A stretch of 9,881 bases of DNA, taken from the NCBI GenBank assembly GCA_016287975.1, contig JAEEXV010000032.1, forward strand, positions 1-9,881, in the 5' to 3' direction. Positions 1 through 6,960 of this stretch are shown one piece after another. Position 1 is the stretch's first letter. Every line of letters starts with the position of its first letter. Position numbers and translations under genes: made by a program. The notes beneath the pieces were generated by a model. The model worked only from the letters and a program-made list of their open reading frames with translations. It had not been told where the DNA came from and ran no database searches. This stretch comes from Lentisphaeria bacterium. Lineage in GTDB: Bacteria > Verrucomicrobiota > Lentisphaeria > Oligosphaerales > Oligosphaeraceae.

Positions 1-896
1 ATGCGCTGGACCTGGGCTTCGACAACGGGCTGACGCTGAATGAGGCAAAGGAACTGGTCGGACAACTCTACGCATACTGCGGCTTTCCGCGCGCCTTGAA
101 CGCCGCCGCGACGCTGATGAAGGCCGCCGCCGAGAGGAAGCCTGCCGAGGGGCGCGCGCCGAATCCGCCGCCAGCGGGAAAAGCCATCGAGTTCGGCACG
201 GCCAACCAGACGAAACTCTGCGGCGGCCCGGTCAAAGGCGCCCTCTTCGACTTCCATCCGCAGCTGGACGAATATCTCAAGGCGCATCTCTTCGGGGACA
301 TCTTCGCCCGCGACAACCTGGACTGGCGCACCCGCGAACTGGCCACCATCGCGGCGCTGGCCGCGCGTCCCGAGACCGCGCCTCAGATGCAGGCGCACAT
401 CGGCATCGGCAAGCTCAACGGCGTGACCGACGCCCAGGCGGCGGCCATCGTCGCCCGCGTCCAGCGCCCCGCCAAGCCTGAGCAGCTGCCCGCGGACTGG
501 TCGCCGATTCCTGTCGGCGAACCGAATGTGAACTACGCGAAGTACTTCATCGGAAACAGTTATCTGCACAAGTTGACGCTGGAGCAGGTCCCCGCCTTCG
601 GCGTCACCTTCGAGCCTGGCTGCCGCAACAACTGGCACATCCACCACGCGAAGACGGGCGGCGGCCAGATTCTCATCGTCACCGCAGGCGTCGGATACTA
701 CCAGGAGTGGGGCAAGCCCGCGCGTCGTCTCGTGAAGGGCGACACGGTGAACATCCCCGCAGGGGTCAAGCACTGGCACGGCGCCGCGCCCGACTGCTGG
801 TTCCAGCACATCGCGCTGGAAGTGCCAGGGACGGGGCAATCCAACGAATGGTGCGAGCCTGTCGACGACAAGGCATACTCGGCCGCGACCAAATAG
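1..896 (+). CDS. Carboxymuconolactone decarboxylase (CMD) family protein with C-terminal cupin domain, 5'-truncated by window edge
   Basis: The reading frame is open from base 3, so the true start lies upstream; 297 residues are visible before the TAG. An ATG at 96 is only internal, because the residues before it (A-L-D-L-G-F...N-E-A-K-E-L-V...A-Y-C-G-F-P-R-A-L-N) are themselves typical of a CMD helix bundle. A second CMD unit follows at about visible residues 85-155 (R-E-L-A-T-I-A-A-L-A and the Q-A-H-I-G-I-G-K-L-N-G-V-T region). It lacks the CxxC of AhpD-type peroxidases, so a gamma-CMD-like fold is more likely. The C-terminal 100 residues are a cupin: H212-I-H214-H215 in motif 1 and G-x5-P-x-G-x2-H257 in motif 2, which usually bind a divalent metal. 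Fused CMD-cupin proteins are usually annotated only by fold; the substrate is unknown. It is the first visible gene of the operon, 15 bases upstream of the flavodoxin gene. Confidence 0.9.
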   Translation, partial: ALDLGFDNGLTLNEAKELVGQLYAYCGFPRALNAAATLMKAAAERKPAEGRAPNPPPAGKAIEFGTANQTKLCGGPVKGALFDFHPQLDEYLKAHLFGDIFARDNLDWRTRELATIAALAARPETAPQMQAHIGIGKLNGVTDAQAAAIVARVQRPAKPEQLPADWSPIPVGEPNVNYAKYFIGNSYLHKLTLEQVPAFGVTFEPGCRNNWHIHHAKTGGGQILIVTAGVGYYQEWGKPARRLVKGDTVNIPAGVKHWHGAAPDCWFQHIALEVPGTGQSNEWCEPVDDKAYSAATK

Positions 897-911
897 CCAG
901 GACCGCATCAA

Positions 912-1559
912 ATGAACCGCCGTGATTTCATCCGCAATCTGGCGTTCGTGGCCGCGGGGGCGACCGTCGTCGGCGCGGGGGGCCTCGCCGCCTCTCGGCC
1001 GACGGCCGAAAAGAAGGAGAGAGGAAAGATGAAGATACTGGTGCTCACTGGAAGCCCGCGCCAGGGTGGCAACTCCGCCACGCTGGCCGACCATTTCATC
1101 AGGGGCGCAAAGGAGGCGGGGCACTCCGTCGAGCGCTTCGACGCGGCCTTCAAGAAGGTGCATCCCTGCATCGCCTGCAACTCCTGCGGCATGGACGGGC
1201 CGTGCGTCTTCAAGGACGACTTCGAGTTCGTGCGAAAGCACATCGTGGACGCAGGATGCGTGGTGTTCGCCACGCCGATGTACTATTTCGGCATCTCTTC
1301 GCAGCTCAAGGCCGTCATCGACCGTTTTTACGCCATCAACGGCTCCATTCACGTTCCCAAGAAGGCGGTGCTGCTGATGACCTACGCCAACACCGCCGCC
1401 TCGGAGGCCGTGCCCATCAAGTCCCATTACGAGGTGCTGCTGAAATACCTGGGCTGGACGGATGCGGGGCAGGTCATCGCGCCAGGCGTCTGGCCAGTCG
1501 GGGCCATCCAGCATACGGATTATCCCGCGCGCGCTTATCGGCTTGGAAAGGAAATCTGA
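912..1559 (+). CDS. Flavodoxin / NADPH-dependent FMN reductase-like iron-sulfur flavoprotein with twin-arginine leader
   Basis: The 215-aa product has two parts. Residues 1-39 form a twin-arginine type leader: M-N-R-R-D-F-I-R, then a hydrophobic stretch L10-A27, then a charged K/E/R segment. Residues 40-215 are a flavodoxin-like domain with the FMN phosphate loop G47-S-P-R-x-G-G-N-S, a cysteine cluster C86-x2-C89-x2-C92-x5-C98 as in iron-sulfur flavoproteins, and the A-T-P-M-Y-Y-F-G-I-S-S-Q-L-K segment (120-133) that lines the flavin in this family. Expected role: electron transfer or reduction with FMN, possibly with an Fe-S cluster. The ATG at 912 has AGGA at 899-902, 9 bases upstream. A second in-frame ATG at 1029 (Met40) has a better Shine-Dalgarno and begins exactly at the flavodoxin domain, so a cytoplasmic form is possible. 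The next gene follows after 28 bases. The substrate is not evident. Confidence 0.88.
   Translation: MNRRDFIRNLAFVAAGATVVGAGGLAASRPTAEKKERGKMKILVLTGSPRQGGNSATLADHFIRGAKEAGHSVERFDAAFKKVHPCIACNSCGMDGPCVFKDDFEFVRKHIVDAGCVVFATPMYYFGISSQLKAVIDRFYAINGSIHVPKKAVLLMTYANTAASEAVPIKSHYEVLLKYLGWTDAGQVIAPGVWPVGAIQHTDYPARAYRLGKEI
1014..1031 (+). promoter_or_regulatory. Internal ribosome binding site and in-frame start within the flavodoxin gene
   Basis: AAGGAG at 1014-1019 sits 9 bases before an in-frame ATG at 1029, and a second GAGG is at 1021-1024. This is the strongest Shine-Dalgarno in the gene, and translation from here gives a leaderless 176-aa flavodoxin starting M-K-I-L-V-L-T-G-S. Either both starts are used (exported and cytoplasmic forms), or 1029 is the ancestral start and the leader was added later. 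The sequence alone cannot decide. Confidence 0.55.
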
Positions 1560-1572
1560 CGAAACACACAAA

Positions 1573-1580
1573 AGAGGAGA
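1573..1580 (+). promoter_or_regulatory. Ribosome binding site of the DUF362 gene
   Basis: AGAGGAGA lies 7 bases before the ATG at 1588, in the 28-base gap after the flavodoxin stop. It decides the start: the same frame is open further upstream to 1462, but that part overlaps the flavodoxin gene and has no hydrophobic leader. Confidence 0.8.
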
Positions 1581-1587
1581 AACGGCA

Positions 1588-2610
1588 ATGAAGAAATCCA
1601 TTCTGGCGATTGTTGCAGTGGTTGTGGTTGTCTGCGTCGGTCTTGCGTGTCGGCTCAACGGGGCCGCGAAGCAAGGCGGGAAGGTGCAGACGCCTGCATG
1701 GAAATGCGAGGCGGTGGACGACCCGTCCGCCCCCGTCGTCTATTTCACGCGGGACATCAGCCCCGCGGGGCTTGTCCGCGCCTACCAGGCGCTCGGCTGG
1801 AAGCCGAACGGCAAGGTCGGCGTCAAGATCAGCACGGGCGAATCGGCGAAGACCAACCACCTGCGTCCCGCGCTCATCAAGGATCTGGTGAAACTGGTGG
1901 ACGGCACGATCGTGGAATGCAACACCGCGTATGGCGGGAGCCGCGCCTCCAACGCGGTGCACCACCAGGCGGTCAAGGACCGCGGCTACCTGGACATCGC
2001 CAAGTTCGATCTGCTCGACGAGGAGGGATACACCGTGCTTCCCGTGAACGGCAAGCGTCTCAAGGAGGACTATGTCGGTTCGCATTTCGGGAACTACGGC
2101 TCCTACCTGGTGCTGTCGCACTTCAAGGGCCACCAGATGGGCGGCTTCGGCGGGGCGCTCAAGAACCTCTCCATCGGCTTCGGCAGCGGCACCAGCGTCA
2201 AGAAGTCAGGCAAGGCCATCATCCATTCGGGCGGCAAGAGCGCGACCGATCCCTGGTGCGGCGAGCAGATCCCCTTCCTGGAGTCGATGGGCGAGGCCGC
2301 CGTGGCGGTCTGCCTCGCGATGGACAAGGGCAGGAACATCGCGTTCATCAACGTCATGAACCGCCTGAGCGTCGACTGCGACTGCAACGCCAACCCCGCC
2401 GAGCCCGACATGCATGACATCGGCATCCTGGCCTCGCTGGATCCGCTCGCCCTCGACCAGGCCTGCGTCGACAAGGTCTGGCAGGCCCCCGACTCGAAGA
2501 GCCTGAAGGCGCGCATCGAACGCCAGCAGGGACGCCATATCCTGGACTACACCCAGACGCTCGGCGTCTATCGGCGCAACTACCGCCTGGTCGACCTGGA
2601 CGCGAAGTGA
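1588..2610 (+). CDS. DUF362 domain-containing protein with N-terminal membrane anchor
   Basis: The 340-aa product starts M-K-K-S followed by a very hydrophobic segment (I5-A20), so it is a membrane-anchored or exported protein. A Cys at 21 follows L-A, but the lipobox is poor. The rest is a DUF362 domain: K-V-G-V-K-I-S-T-G-E-S near 70-80, the G-H-Q-M-G-G-F-G-G-A-L-K-N motif at 181-193, the paired cysteines D-C264-D-C266-N, and D-I-G-I-L-A-S-L-D-P-L-A-L-D-Q-A-C-V-D towards the end. Many DUF362 proteins carry a 4Fe-4S ferredoxin insertion (CxxCxxCxxxCP) after the K-N motif. It is absent here; that place holds H-S-G-G-K...D-P-W-C224. The family's biochemical role is not firmly known; the conserved cysteines suggest metal or Fe-S binding. 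It sits between a flavoprotein gene and a permease gene, with its TGA overlapping the permease GTG, which implies translational coupling. Confidence 0.87.
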   Translation: MKKSILAIVAVVVVVCVGLACRLNGAAKQGGKVQTPAWKCEAVDDPSAPVVYFTRDISPAGLVRAYQALGWKPNGKVGVKISTGESAKTNHLRPALIKDLVKLVDGTIVECNTAYGGSRASNAVHHQAVKDRGYLDIAKFDLLDEEGYTVLPVNGKRLKEDYVGSHFGNYGSYLVLSHFKGHQMGGFGGALKNLSIGFGSGTSVKKSGKAIIHSGGKSATDPWCGEQIPFLESMGEAAVAVCLAMDKGRNIAFINVMNRLSVDCDCNANPAEPDMHDIGILASLDPLALDQACVDKVWQAPDSKSLKARIERQQGRHILDYTQTLGVYRRNYRLVDLDAK

Positions 2611-3527
2611 GTCTCCTGGAGATGTGGGACATCCTGAAGCGCGAGGCGATCTACCTCTGGTTCTACCTTGACATCCAGGTGCGCCAGATCTTCTGGTACT
2701 GGCTCCTGGGCATGGTCATCGGCTCCGCCGTCTCGGTCTTCGCCAAGGGCGGCATCCACCGCCTCTGCGGCAGCCTGGGGCGGCGCCTGTCGGGGCCCGT
2801 CGGCTGGGTCGCCGCCAGCGCGCTGGGAATCGCCTCGCCGCTCTGCATGTACGGGACAATCCCCATCTGCGCCTCCTTTTCGCAGAAAGGCATCAGGGAC
2901 GACTTCCTGGCGGCGTTCATGATGTCGTCCATCCTCCTCAACCCGCAGCTGATACTCTACAGCATAGCGCTTGGGTGGACCGCCCTTGCCGTGCGGATTT
3001 TGTCCTGCTTCCTCTGCGGCATTGTGGCGGGTCTGGCCGTTCATTTCGCCTTCCGCGACCGCCCGTTCTTCAACTTCGCAGGCTTCGAGGAGGGGAGGGG
3101 GCGCGACACCAACCCCAATCCGCTGCTGCGATTCCTCTTCAACCTGGGCAGGAACCTGCGGGCCACGGGCCCATGGTTCCTGCTTGGCGTGGTGCTGTCG
3201 GCGTTGTTCCAGCGCTATGTCCCCGAGGAGTTTGTCGGCAATCTCTTCGGGCCCCAGAAACGCTATGGGCTGCTGCTGGCCGCGACCGTCGGCGTGCCGC
3301 TGTATGTCTGTGGCGGCGGGACCATCCCGCTGTTGCGCGACTGGCTGGCCGAGGGGATGAGCCTGGGCGCCGCCGCGTCGTTCATGATCACGGGGCCCGC
3401 CACCAAGATCACGAATCTGGGCGCGTTGAAGATTGTCCTTGGTCTCAAACACTTCATGCTCTACCTGTCGTTTGTGGTCGGGTTCTCGCTGCTTGCAGGG
3501 CTGCTGGTGAACATCATCGTCTTGTGA
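2607..3527 (+). CDS. Predicted permease, ArsP/DUF318 family
   Basis: The 306-aa product is a polytopic membrane protein with about eight hydrophobic spans. A more polar central loop (about 150-180, rich in Arg, Asn and Pro) divides two related halves. Each half carries the family's duplicated motif: S-P-L-C80-M-Y-G-T-I-P-I-C88 in the first, and V-P-L-Y-V-C235-G-G-G-T-I-P-L-L in the second, followed by I-T-G-P-A-T-K-I-T-N-L-G-A-L (261-274). Studied relatives export trivalent organoarsenicals or are linked to metal efflux; the substrate here is unknown. The chosen GTG at 2607 overlaps the DUF362 stop (GTGA), as in coupled genes. An ATG five codons later (2622) has GGAG directly abutting it, too close to serve as its ribosome site. 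Partnership with the DUF362 and flavodoxin genes is inferred from operon structure. Confidence 0.85.
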   Translation: MSLLEMWDILKREAIYLWFYLDIQVRQIFWYWLLGMVIGSAVSVFAKGGIHRLCGSLGRRLSGPVGWVAASALGIASPLCMYGTIPICASFSQKGIRDDFLAAFMMSSILLNPQLILYSIALGWTALAVRILSCFLCGIVAGLAVHFAFRDRPFFNFAGFEEGRGRDTNPNPLLRFLFNLGRNLRATGPWFLLGVVLSALFQRYVPEEFVGNLFGPQKRYGLLLAATVGVPLYVCGGGTIPLLRDWLAEGMSLGAAASFMITGPATKITNLGALKIVLGLKHFMLYLSFVVGFSLLAGLLVNIIVL

Positions 3528-3566
3528 ATCGCCCCCCCGCGCCGCCAATCATTTCGGAACGCGGAC

Positions 3567-3591
3567 GTAGCCACGGCGTCCCGCCGTGGCA
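3567..3591. repeat. Short palindromic repeat, copy A (REP-like)
   Basis: GCCACGGCG (3570-3578) and CGCCGTGGC (3582-3590) form a perfect 9-bp stem with a TCC loop, 40 bases after the permease stop. No T-run follows, so it is not a classical intrinsic terminator, although it could stabilise the operon's 3' end. A degenerate inverted copy lies at 3658-3682 (20 of 25 bases match). Confidence 0.75.
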
Positions 3592-3657
3592 GGCGGGTGA
3601 GCCACACAGGATTTGCAATCGGGCGGCGGAATCGTTCGTTGCGTCGCCCTCCGGGGG

Positions 3658-3691
3658 GACCACGGCGGGATGTCGTAGCTACCATTTTCGG
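3658..3691. repeat. Short palindromic repeat, copy B, inverted relative to copy A
   Basis: The reverse complement of 3658-3682 matches copy A at 20 of 25 positions. It is followed by ACCATTTTCGG (3681-3691). The same 11-base tail follows the related palindrome near 6699-6734. Shared core plus shared tail marks a dispersed element rather than chance GC palindromes. Confidence 0.6.
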
Positions 3692-3736
3692 GCGTTTGCC
3701 AGGCCATTGCCGACTTTCTTGGGGAACAAGCATTTC

Positions 3737-3750
3737 GGGAAGTTTTTCCC
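3737..3750 (+). promoter_or_regulatory. Ribosome binding site inside a small hairpin
   Basis: GGGAAG (3737-3742) is a plausible Shine-Dalgarno 8 bases before the ATG at 3751. GGGAA (3737-3741) can pair with TTCCC (3746-3750) around a GTTT loop, which would mask the site. The stem is only 5 bp, so an effect on translation is possible but weakly supported. Confidence 0.35.
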
Positions 3751-6240
3751 ATGACCATGATTGAAGAGATCGCCGCCCTCGCCAAAGCCGCCGCACGGCT
3801 CCAAATGGATCGCGTGACGGGGCGGCTACTGGCGGGATTGCGGGAGTTCAAATGGGCGGCGGCGACCGCCCTGCTGTTCGGAGTGTGCGCGTTGACGGTG
3901 CGCGCCGCCGAACTGACGCTTGCCGACAACGGCAGGACCGACTACAAGGTCGTCATCGCCGAGAATGCCGACAGGCGCTCCCGTGCCGCCGCCGCCGACC
4001 TGGCGGCGACGCTCGCGGAGATCACTGGCGCGGATTTCACCGCCGCCGCAGGCAAAAGCCGTAGCATCTTCGTCGGCGTCGCCGCCCCAGGCGACAAGGA
4101 GCCGCTCAAGGAGTTCGAGCGCCGAATCGTCGTTCAGGACGGCAATCTCTACCTCTACGGCGAGGGCGAGTGCGGCAGCGGCAACGCGGTCTACGACTTT
4201 CTGCGCGACGAACTCGGCTGCCGCTGGTTCAATGTCTCGGGCGACAGGAAGATCCCGAAGCGCTCCAGGCTCGTCGTCGGCGAACTGCGCAAGTCGCTCA
4301 TCCCGTCGATCCCGTATTTGACGGCGGGTCATGTCAACAGCCGCGCGCCCGACATTCTGGACTTCGCGCGCCGCAATGCGATTCTGGACGAGCTGGACAA
4401 CTTCGTCGGCAAATCCCATCTGCACGCTGGCCAGCGGATCATCCCCTCTGGCAGAATCCCTGTCGGCGGCAACCTCGGCAATCTTCCTGGCCCGATCGCG
4501 TGCCTCAAGGACAAGGCGTATTTCGACGCCCACCCCGAATACTTCTCGATGAACGCCCAGGGGAAACGCACCTTTCAGATGCATCTGTGCTACTCGAACA
4601 AGGAGATGCGCGACGAATACGTGCGCAACCTCGAAATCATGCTTGCGGCCGACAACTACCAGGGCGGCCGCAAACTGCTCGGGGTCGGCCAGGACGACAT
4701 CGGCGGAGCGTTCTGCTTCTGCCCCGCGTGCAAGGCGCTCGAAAAGAAGTACGACCACCCCGCGGGAGCCTATTACGACTTCCTGCTTGATCTGAGCGCG
4801 CGCTTCGCCAAGCGGCACCCGCAGGTCGTCCTCTGCTTTCTTGCCTACCGCGACACGCAGACTCTGCGTCCCGCGAAGTGCCTGGAAAAACTCCCCCGCA
4901 ATTTGCTGCCGAGTTATGCGCCGCTGGGGTGCGACTTCACCAAGCCGCTCGACTTCCGACCGAACAACGCCGTCCAGGACGACGGCTTCAGGGCGTGGGC
5001 CGCCATCGCCGAACATCTGCACTGGTGGTCGTATCCCACGCCGTATCCGCGTCCGATCGTGAGTTTCCCGCTGCTCGCCAATCTCCACCGCCTTGCCGTG
5101 AACATCCGCCTTGCTCACAAGTACAAGGCGGCCCAGGCCTACTGCCAGTTCGGGGCGGGTCTCCATAACAATTTTGGCTTCAATGATCTTCGCGCCTATC
5201 TGCTCGCCCAGCTCTGCCGCGACATCCATCTTGACGAAAAAGCGGTCATCGCCGAATACGCGAACGCCTGCTACGGCAAGGCCGCGCCGCGGATGCTCGA
5301 CTATCTTGCCGAACTCGAAAGACTCGAAGCCGGGACCACGTTCTACCTGCGCTGGAATCCCGACGTGCTGCATCTTCCCTATGCCACGGGGGCGAATCTG
5401 CTCCGCTGGGAACGTGATTTCGACGCCATGGAGAAACTCGCCGCGGAAGACGCCCGGGCACTCCTGAACATCCGCCGCGCCCGCTACAATCTCGACCAGA
5501 CGCTGATCGCCAGGTGGCCATACCTGACGCCTGAACTGCGCCAGGCCGCGGGCAGTCTCGAAACCCTGGTCGCCCGCGCGGGACAGACGCTCGTCGATGA
5601 CCAGCGCGATCTCTACAAGGGACTGCGCACGGCCGCCCCCGCAAAATACAGGAGACTGGTCGAGGGCGGCGTGAAGTGGCATCGCTCTGGGCTGGACCAG
5701 TTCATCGCACGGGCGCGCGGCGGCAAACCGCTGCCCCCGCAGTTCGCCAGCCACAAAACAATCTATCGCATTCTGCCCGACCGCAACAAGCAGGCGCTGG
5801 ACGTCGATCCAGACGCTCCGTTCGGACTGTCCAATCGGGGGGCGTTCCCCGTGCGGGGAAGGAGCTGGTTTTTCCTGCGTTCGTTCGATGCGAAGCGCCG
5901 TCCCGCCTGGCGGAACATCCTGCCGCCTCTTCCGCTCGCGGCCAGGCGCACGCGGGATCGGCTCGACGGCAACTACCACTATCTGCACCTCGGCAAGATG
6001 CCGATCGAGGCGGACAGCCGACTCGTCTTTCCAAGGATCTCTCCGCAGTCGGGCTTCAGTCTCGCCCCGGTCTTCGACCCGGGGCGCCCGAAGCGGCTCT
6101 ATAATTTTGTCGTTTTGGTCGCTTTTGCGCCAGACAAGTCGTGGGTCAAGGTCGCCGAACTGCTCGTGATTCCCCTGGACGAGGACGCCGCGTCCACGCC
6201 ACGGGAAGCGGGCGGAGAGATCCAGGACGAGTTCCGCTGA
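3751..6240 (+). CDS. Secreted DUF4838 domain-containing protein (probable glycan-active, GH-like)
   Basis: The 829-aa product matches the build of DUF4838 proteins, which combine an N-terminal hexosaminidase/glucuronidase-like alpha-beta domain with a central DUF4838 barrel. After a hydrophobic signal segment (W35-V50, likely cleavage after V-R-A52) comes the N-terminal domain (about 54-175: Y-K-V-V-I-A-E-N-A...A-A-A-D-L-A...F-V-G-V, then D-F-L-R-D-E-L-G-C-R-W-F). The DUF4838 part (about 185-480) has F-D-A-H-P-E-Y-F, G-Q-D315-D316, the cysteine motif C322-F-C324-P-A-C327 and H-L-H-W425-W426. The C-terminal third is helical and not recognised. These proteins usually occur among polysaccharide-degradation genes, but activity is unproven. 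The start at 3751 gives an unusually long 33-residue stretch before the signal segment; Met19 (3805) would give a shorter one but has no Shine-Dalgarno. The gene stands alone. Confidence 0.85.
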   Translation: MTMIEEIAALAKAAARLQMDRVTGRLLAGLREFKWAAATALLFGVCALTVRAAELTLADNGRTDYKVVIAENADRRSRAAAADLAATLAEITGADFTAAAGKSRSIFVGVAAPGDKEPLKEFERRIVVQDGNLYLYGEGECGSGNAVYDFLRDELGCRWFNVSGDRKIPKRSRLVVGELRKSLIPSIPYLTAGHVNSRAPDILDFARRNAILDELDNFVGKSHLHAGQRIIPSGRIPVGGNLGNLPGPIACLKDKAYFDAHPEYFSMNAQGKRTFQMHLCYSNKEMRDEYVRNLEIMLAADNYQGGRKLLGVGQDDIGGAFCFCPACKALEKKYDHPAGAYYDFLLDLSARFAKRHPQVVLCFLAYRDTQTLRPAKCLEKLPRNLLPSYAPLGCDFTKPLDFRPNNAVQDDGFRAWAAIAEHLHWWSYPTPYPRPIVSFPLLANLHRLAVNIRLAHKYKAAQAYCQFGAGLHNNFGFNDLRAYLLAQLCRDIHLDEKAVIAEYANACYGKAAPRMLDYLAELERLEAGTTFYLRWNPDVLHLPYATGANLLRWERDFDAMEKLAAEDARALLNIRRARYNLDQTLIARWPYLTPELRQAAGSLETLVARAGQTLVDDQRDLYKGLRTAAPAKYRRLVEGGVKWHRSGLDQFIARARGGKPLPPQFASHKTIYRILPDRNKQALDVDPDAPFGLSNRGAFPVRGRSWFFLRSFDAKRRPAWRNILPPLPLAARRTRDRLDGNYHYLHLGKMPIEADSRLVFPRISPQSGFSLAPVFDPGRPKRLYNFVVLVAFAPDKSWVKVAELLVIPLDEDAASTPREAGGEIQDEFR

Positions 6241-6358
6241 AACGGACAGTGCGCCGCCCTATGGAATCGCGGGCGGTGGCTGGCGCTTCACGGACGGGGT
6301 GGCTTTGCGGGGCGGGGCAATACTGTGGGCTGGTGCCATCATCCAACCATGCAAACGA

Positions 6359-6378
6359 CGGGGGGCTGCCGCCCCCCG
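6359..6378. repeat. GC-rich hairpin
   Basis: CGGGGGGC and GCCCCCCG form a perfect 8-bp stem with a TGCC loop, about 120 bases after the DUF4838 stop. No T-run follows. It may end or stabilise the upstream transcript. Confidence 0.55.
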
Positions 6379-6466
6379 CACCCCCCGCTCCGCACTTGTC
6401 GGGGGCGGGATGGGATGGGCAATGGTTCCGCTGTCTTGCGCATTGTCCCTTGCGCGGCAATGGGAG

Positions 6467-6486
6467 GGCCGCGCTCCTGCGCGGCC
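6467..6486. repeat. GC-rich hairpin
   Basis: GGCCGCGC and GCGCGGCC form a perfect 8-bp stem with a TCCT loop. It has the same size plan as the nearby palindromes but a different stem sequence. Confidence 0.6.
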
Positions 6487-6555
6487 GGCCAATCCCCGCC
6501 TTGCGCCAGGCTCGGCGATTGTGCATTTTTCCGCATCGCTATGTTCCCCATACGG

Positions 6556-6571
6556 GGCGGCAATCGCCGCC
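6556..6571. repeat. GC-rich hairpin
   Basis: GGCGGC and GCCGCC form a 6-bp stem around an AATC loop, 19 bases before the left arm of the 27-bp inverted repeat. Confidence 0.45.
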
Positions 6572-6589
6572 ATTTCCATGCCCGAAGTT

Positions 6590-6616
6590 GTTGCCACGGC
6601 GGCCTCGCCGTGGCGG
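6590..6616. repeat. Palindromic repeat, left arm of a perfect 27-bp inverted repeat
   Basis: It contains the hairpin GCCACGGCG (6593-6601), GCCT loop, CGCCGTGGC (6606-6614). The whole 27 bases are the exact reverse complement of 6699-6725. The stem sequence is the same as in copy A at 3570-3590, so it belongs to the same family. Confidence 0.75.
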
Positions 6617-6698
6617 TCCGCCGAGCCTGCGGTGCCCAATCAGGCTCGCCACAGGGCGCAGCCAAGGCTCCGAATTCGATTGCCGCCCATTCACCGAG

Positions 6699-6734
6699 CC
6701 GCCACGGCGAGGCCGCCGTGGCAACCATTTTCGG
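6699..6734. repeat. Palindromic repeat, right arm of the 27-bp inverted repeat, with conserved tail
   Basis: Bases 6699-6725 are the exact reverse complement of 6590-6616. The hairpin is GCCACGGCG (6701-6709), AGGC, CGCCGTGGC (6714-6722). The tail ACCATTTTCGG (6724-6734) is identical to 3681-3691. Confidence 0.75.
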
Positions 6735-6766
6735 AATCTTCAATCAGGCAATCGCCTGCCCTCTTG

Positions 6767-6782
6767 GGCGGCGTGTGCCGCC
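6767..6782. repeat. GC-rich hairpin
   Basis: GGCGGC and GCCGCC form a 6-bp stem with a GTGT loop. Its relation to the other palindromes is limited to the general design. Confidence 0.4.
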
Positions 6783-6960
6783 AGGCATGCCCAGCGGGTC
6801 AAGTGGCCTGGCACGGAACATGGCCCAGACCCGCAGATGCCCCGAAACTGCGCATGGCAGTCGCGTGGCGACCATCGGGGCAACTGCATCATGCTGGATT
6901 ATAGTACGCAGATTGTCATTGCGGATGAGCCACGGCAAAGCCACAGGGGACGAGCGACAA

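Larger units (their letters stand above)
3528..3750. other. Intergenic gap of 223 bases
   Basis: No convincing small gene is visible. It holds the inverted repeat pair (3567-3591 and 3658-3691) and the leader of the DUF4838 gene. I could not pick out a confident promoter. Confidence 0.6.
6241..6960. other. 720-base non-coding gap rich in GC palindromes
   Basis: Frames are open here only because of high GC; none shows a recognisable protein or a ribosome site. The stretch contains at least six perfect hairpins with 6-9 bp stems and 4-base loops, including an inverted pair 27 bases long. The last 60 bases become AT-richer (GGATTATAGTACG near 6896-6908) and may hold the promoter of the kinase gene, but no clear -35 box is visible. 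Confidence 0.65.

Noticed and set aside
1462..1587. Upstream start for the DUF362 gene at 1462
   Set aside because: It overlaps the flavodoxin gene by about 100 bases and would bury the hydrophobic leader; ATG 1588 has a good Shine-Dalgarno.
2580..3548. A 322-codon minus-strand open frame opposite the permease gene
   Set aside because: The translation is charged and repetitive with no domain, while the plus strand encodes a clear polytopic permease.
3570..3590. Intrinsic terminator after the permease gene
   Set aside because: The stem is strong but no run of T follows, and the same stem recurs in another gap, so a dispersed repeat is the better reading.
3826..5988. A 720-codon open frame on the minus strand opposite the DUF4838 gene
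   Set aside because: It is a mirror of a high-GC gene with low-complexity Arg/Glu/Val-rich translation and no family resemblance; the plus strand carries the recognised domains.
6325..6960. In-frame extension of the kinase gene to an upstream ATG at 6325
   Set aside because: The 212 extra codons have no recognisable domain, run through the palindromic repeats and have no ribosome site; ATG 6961 has AGGGGA at proper spacing.
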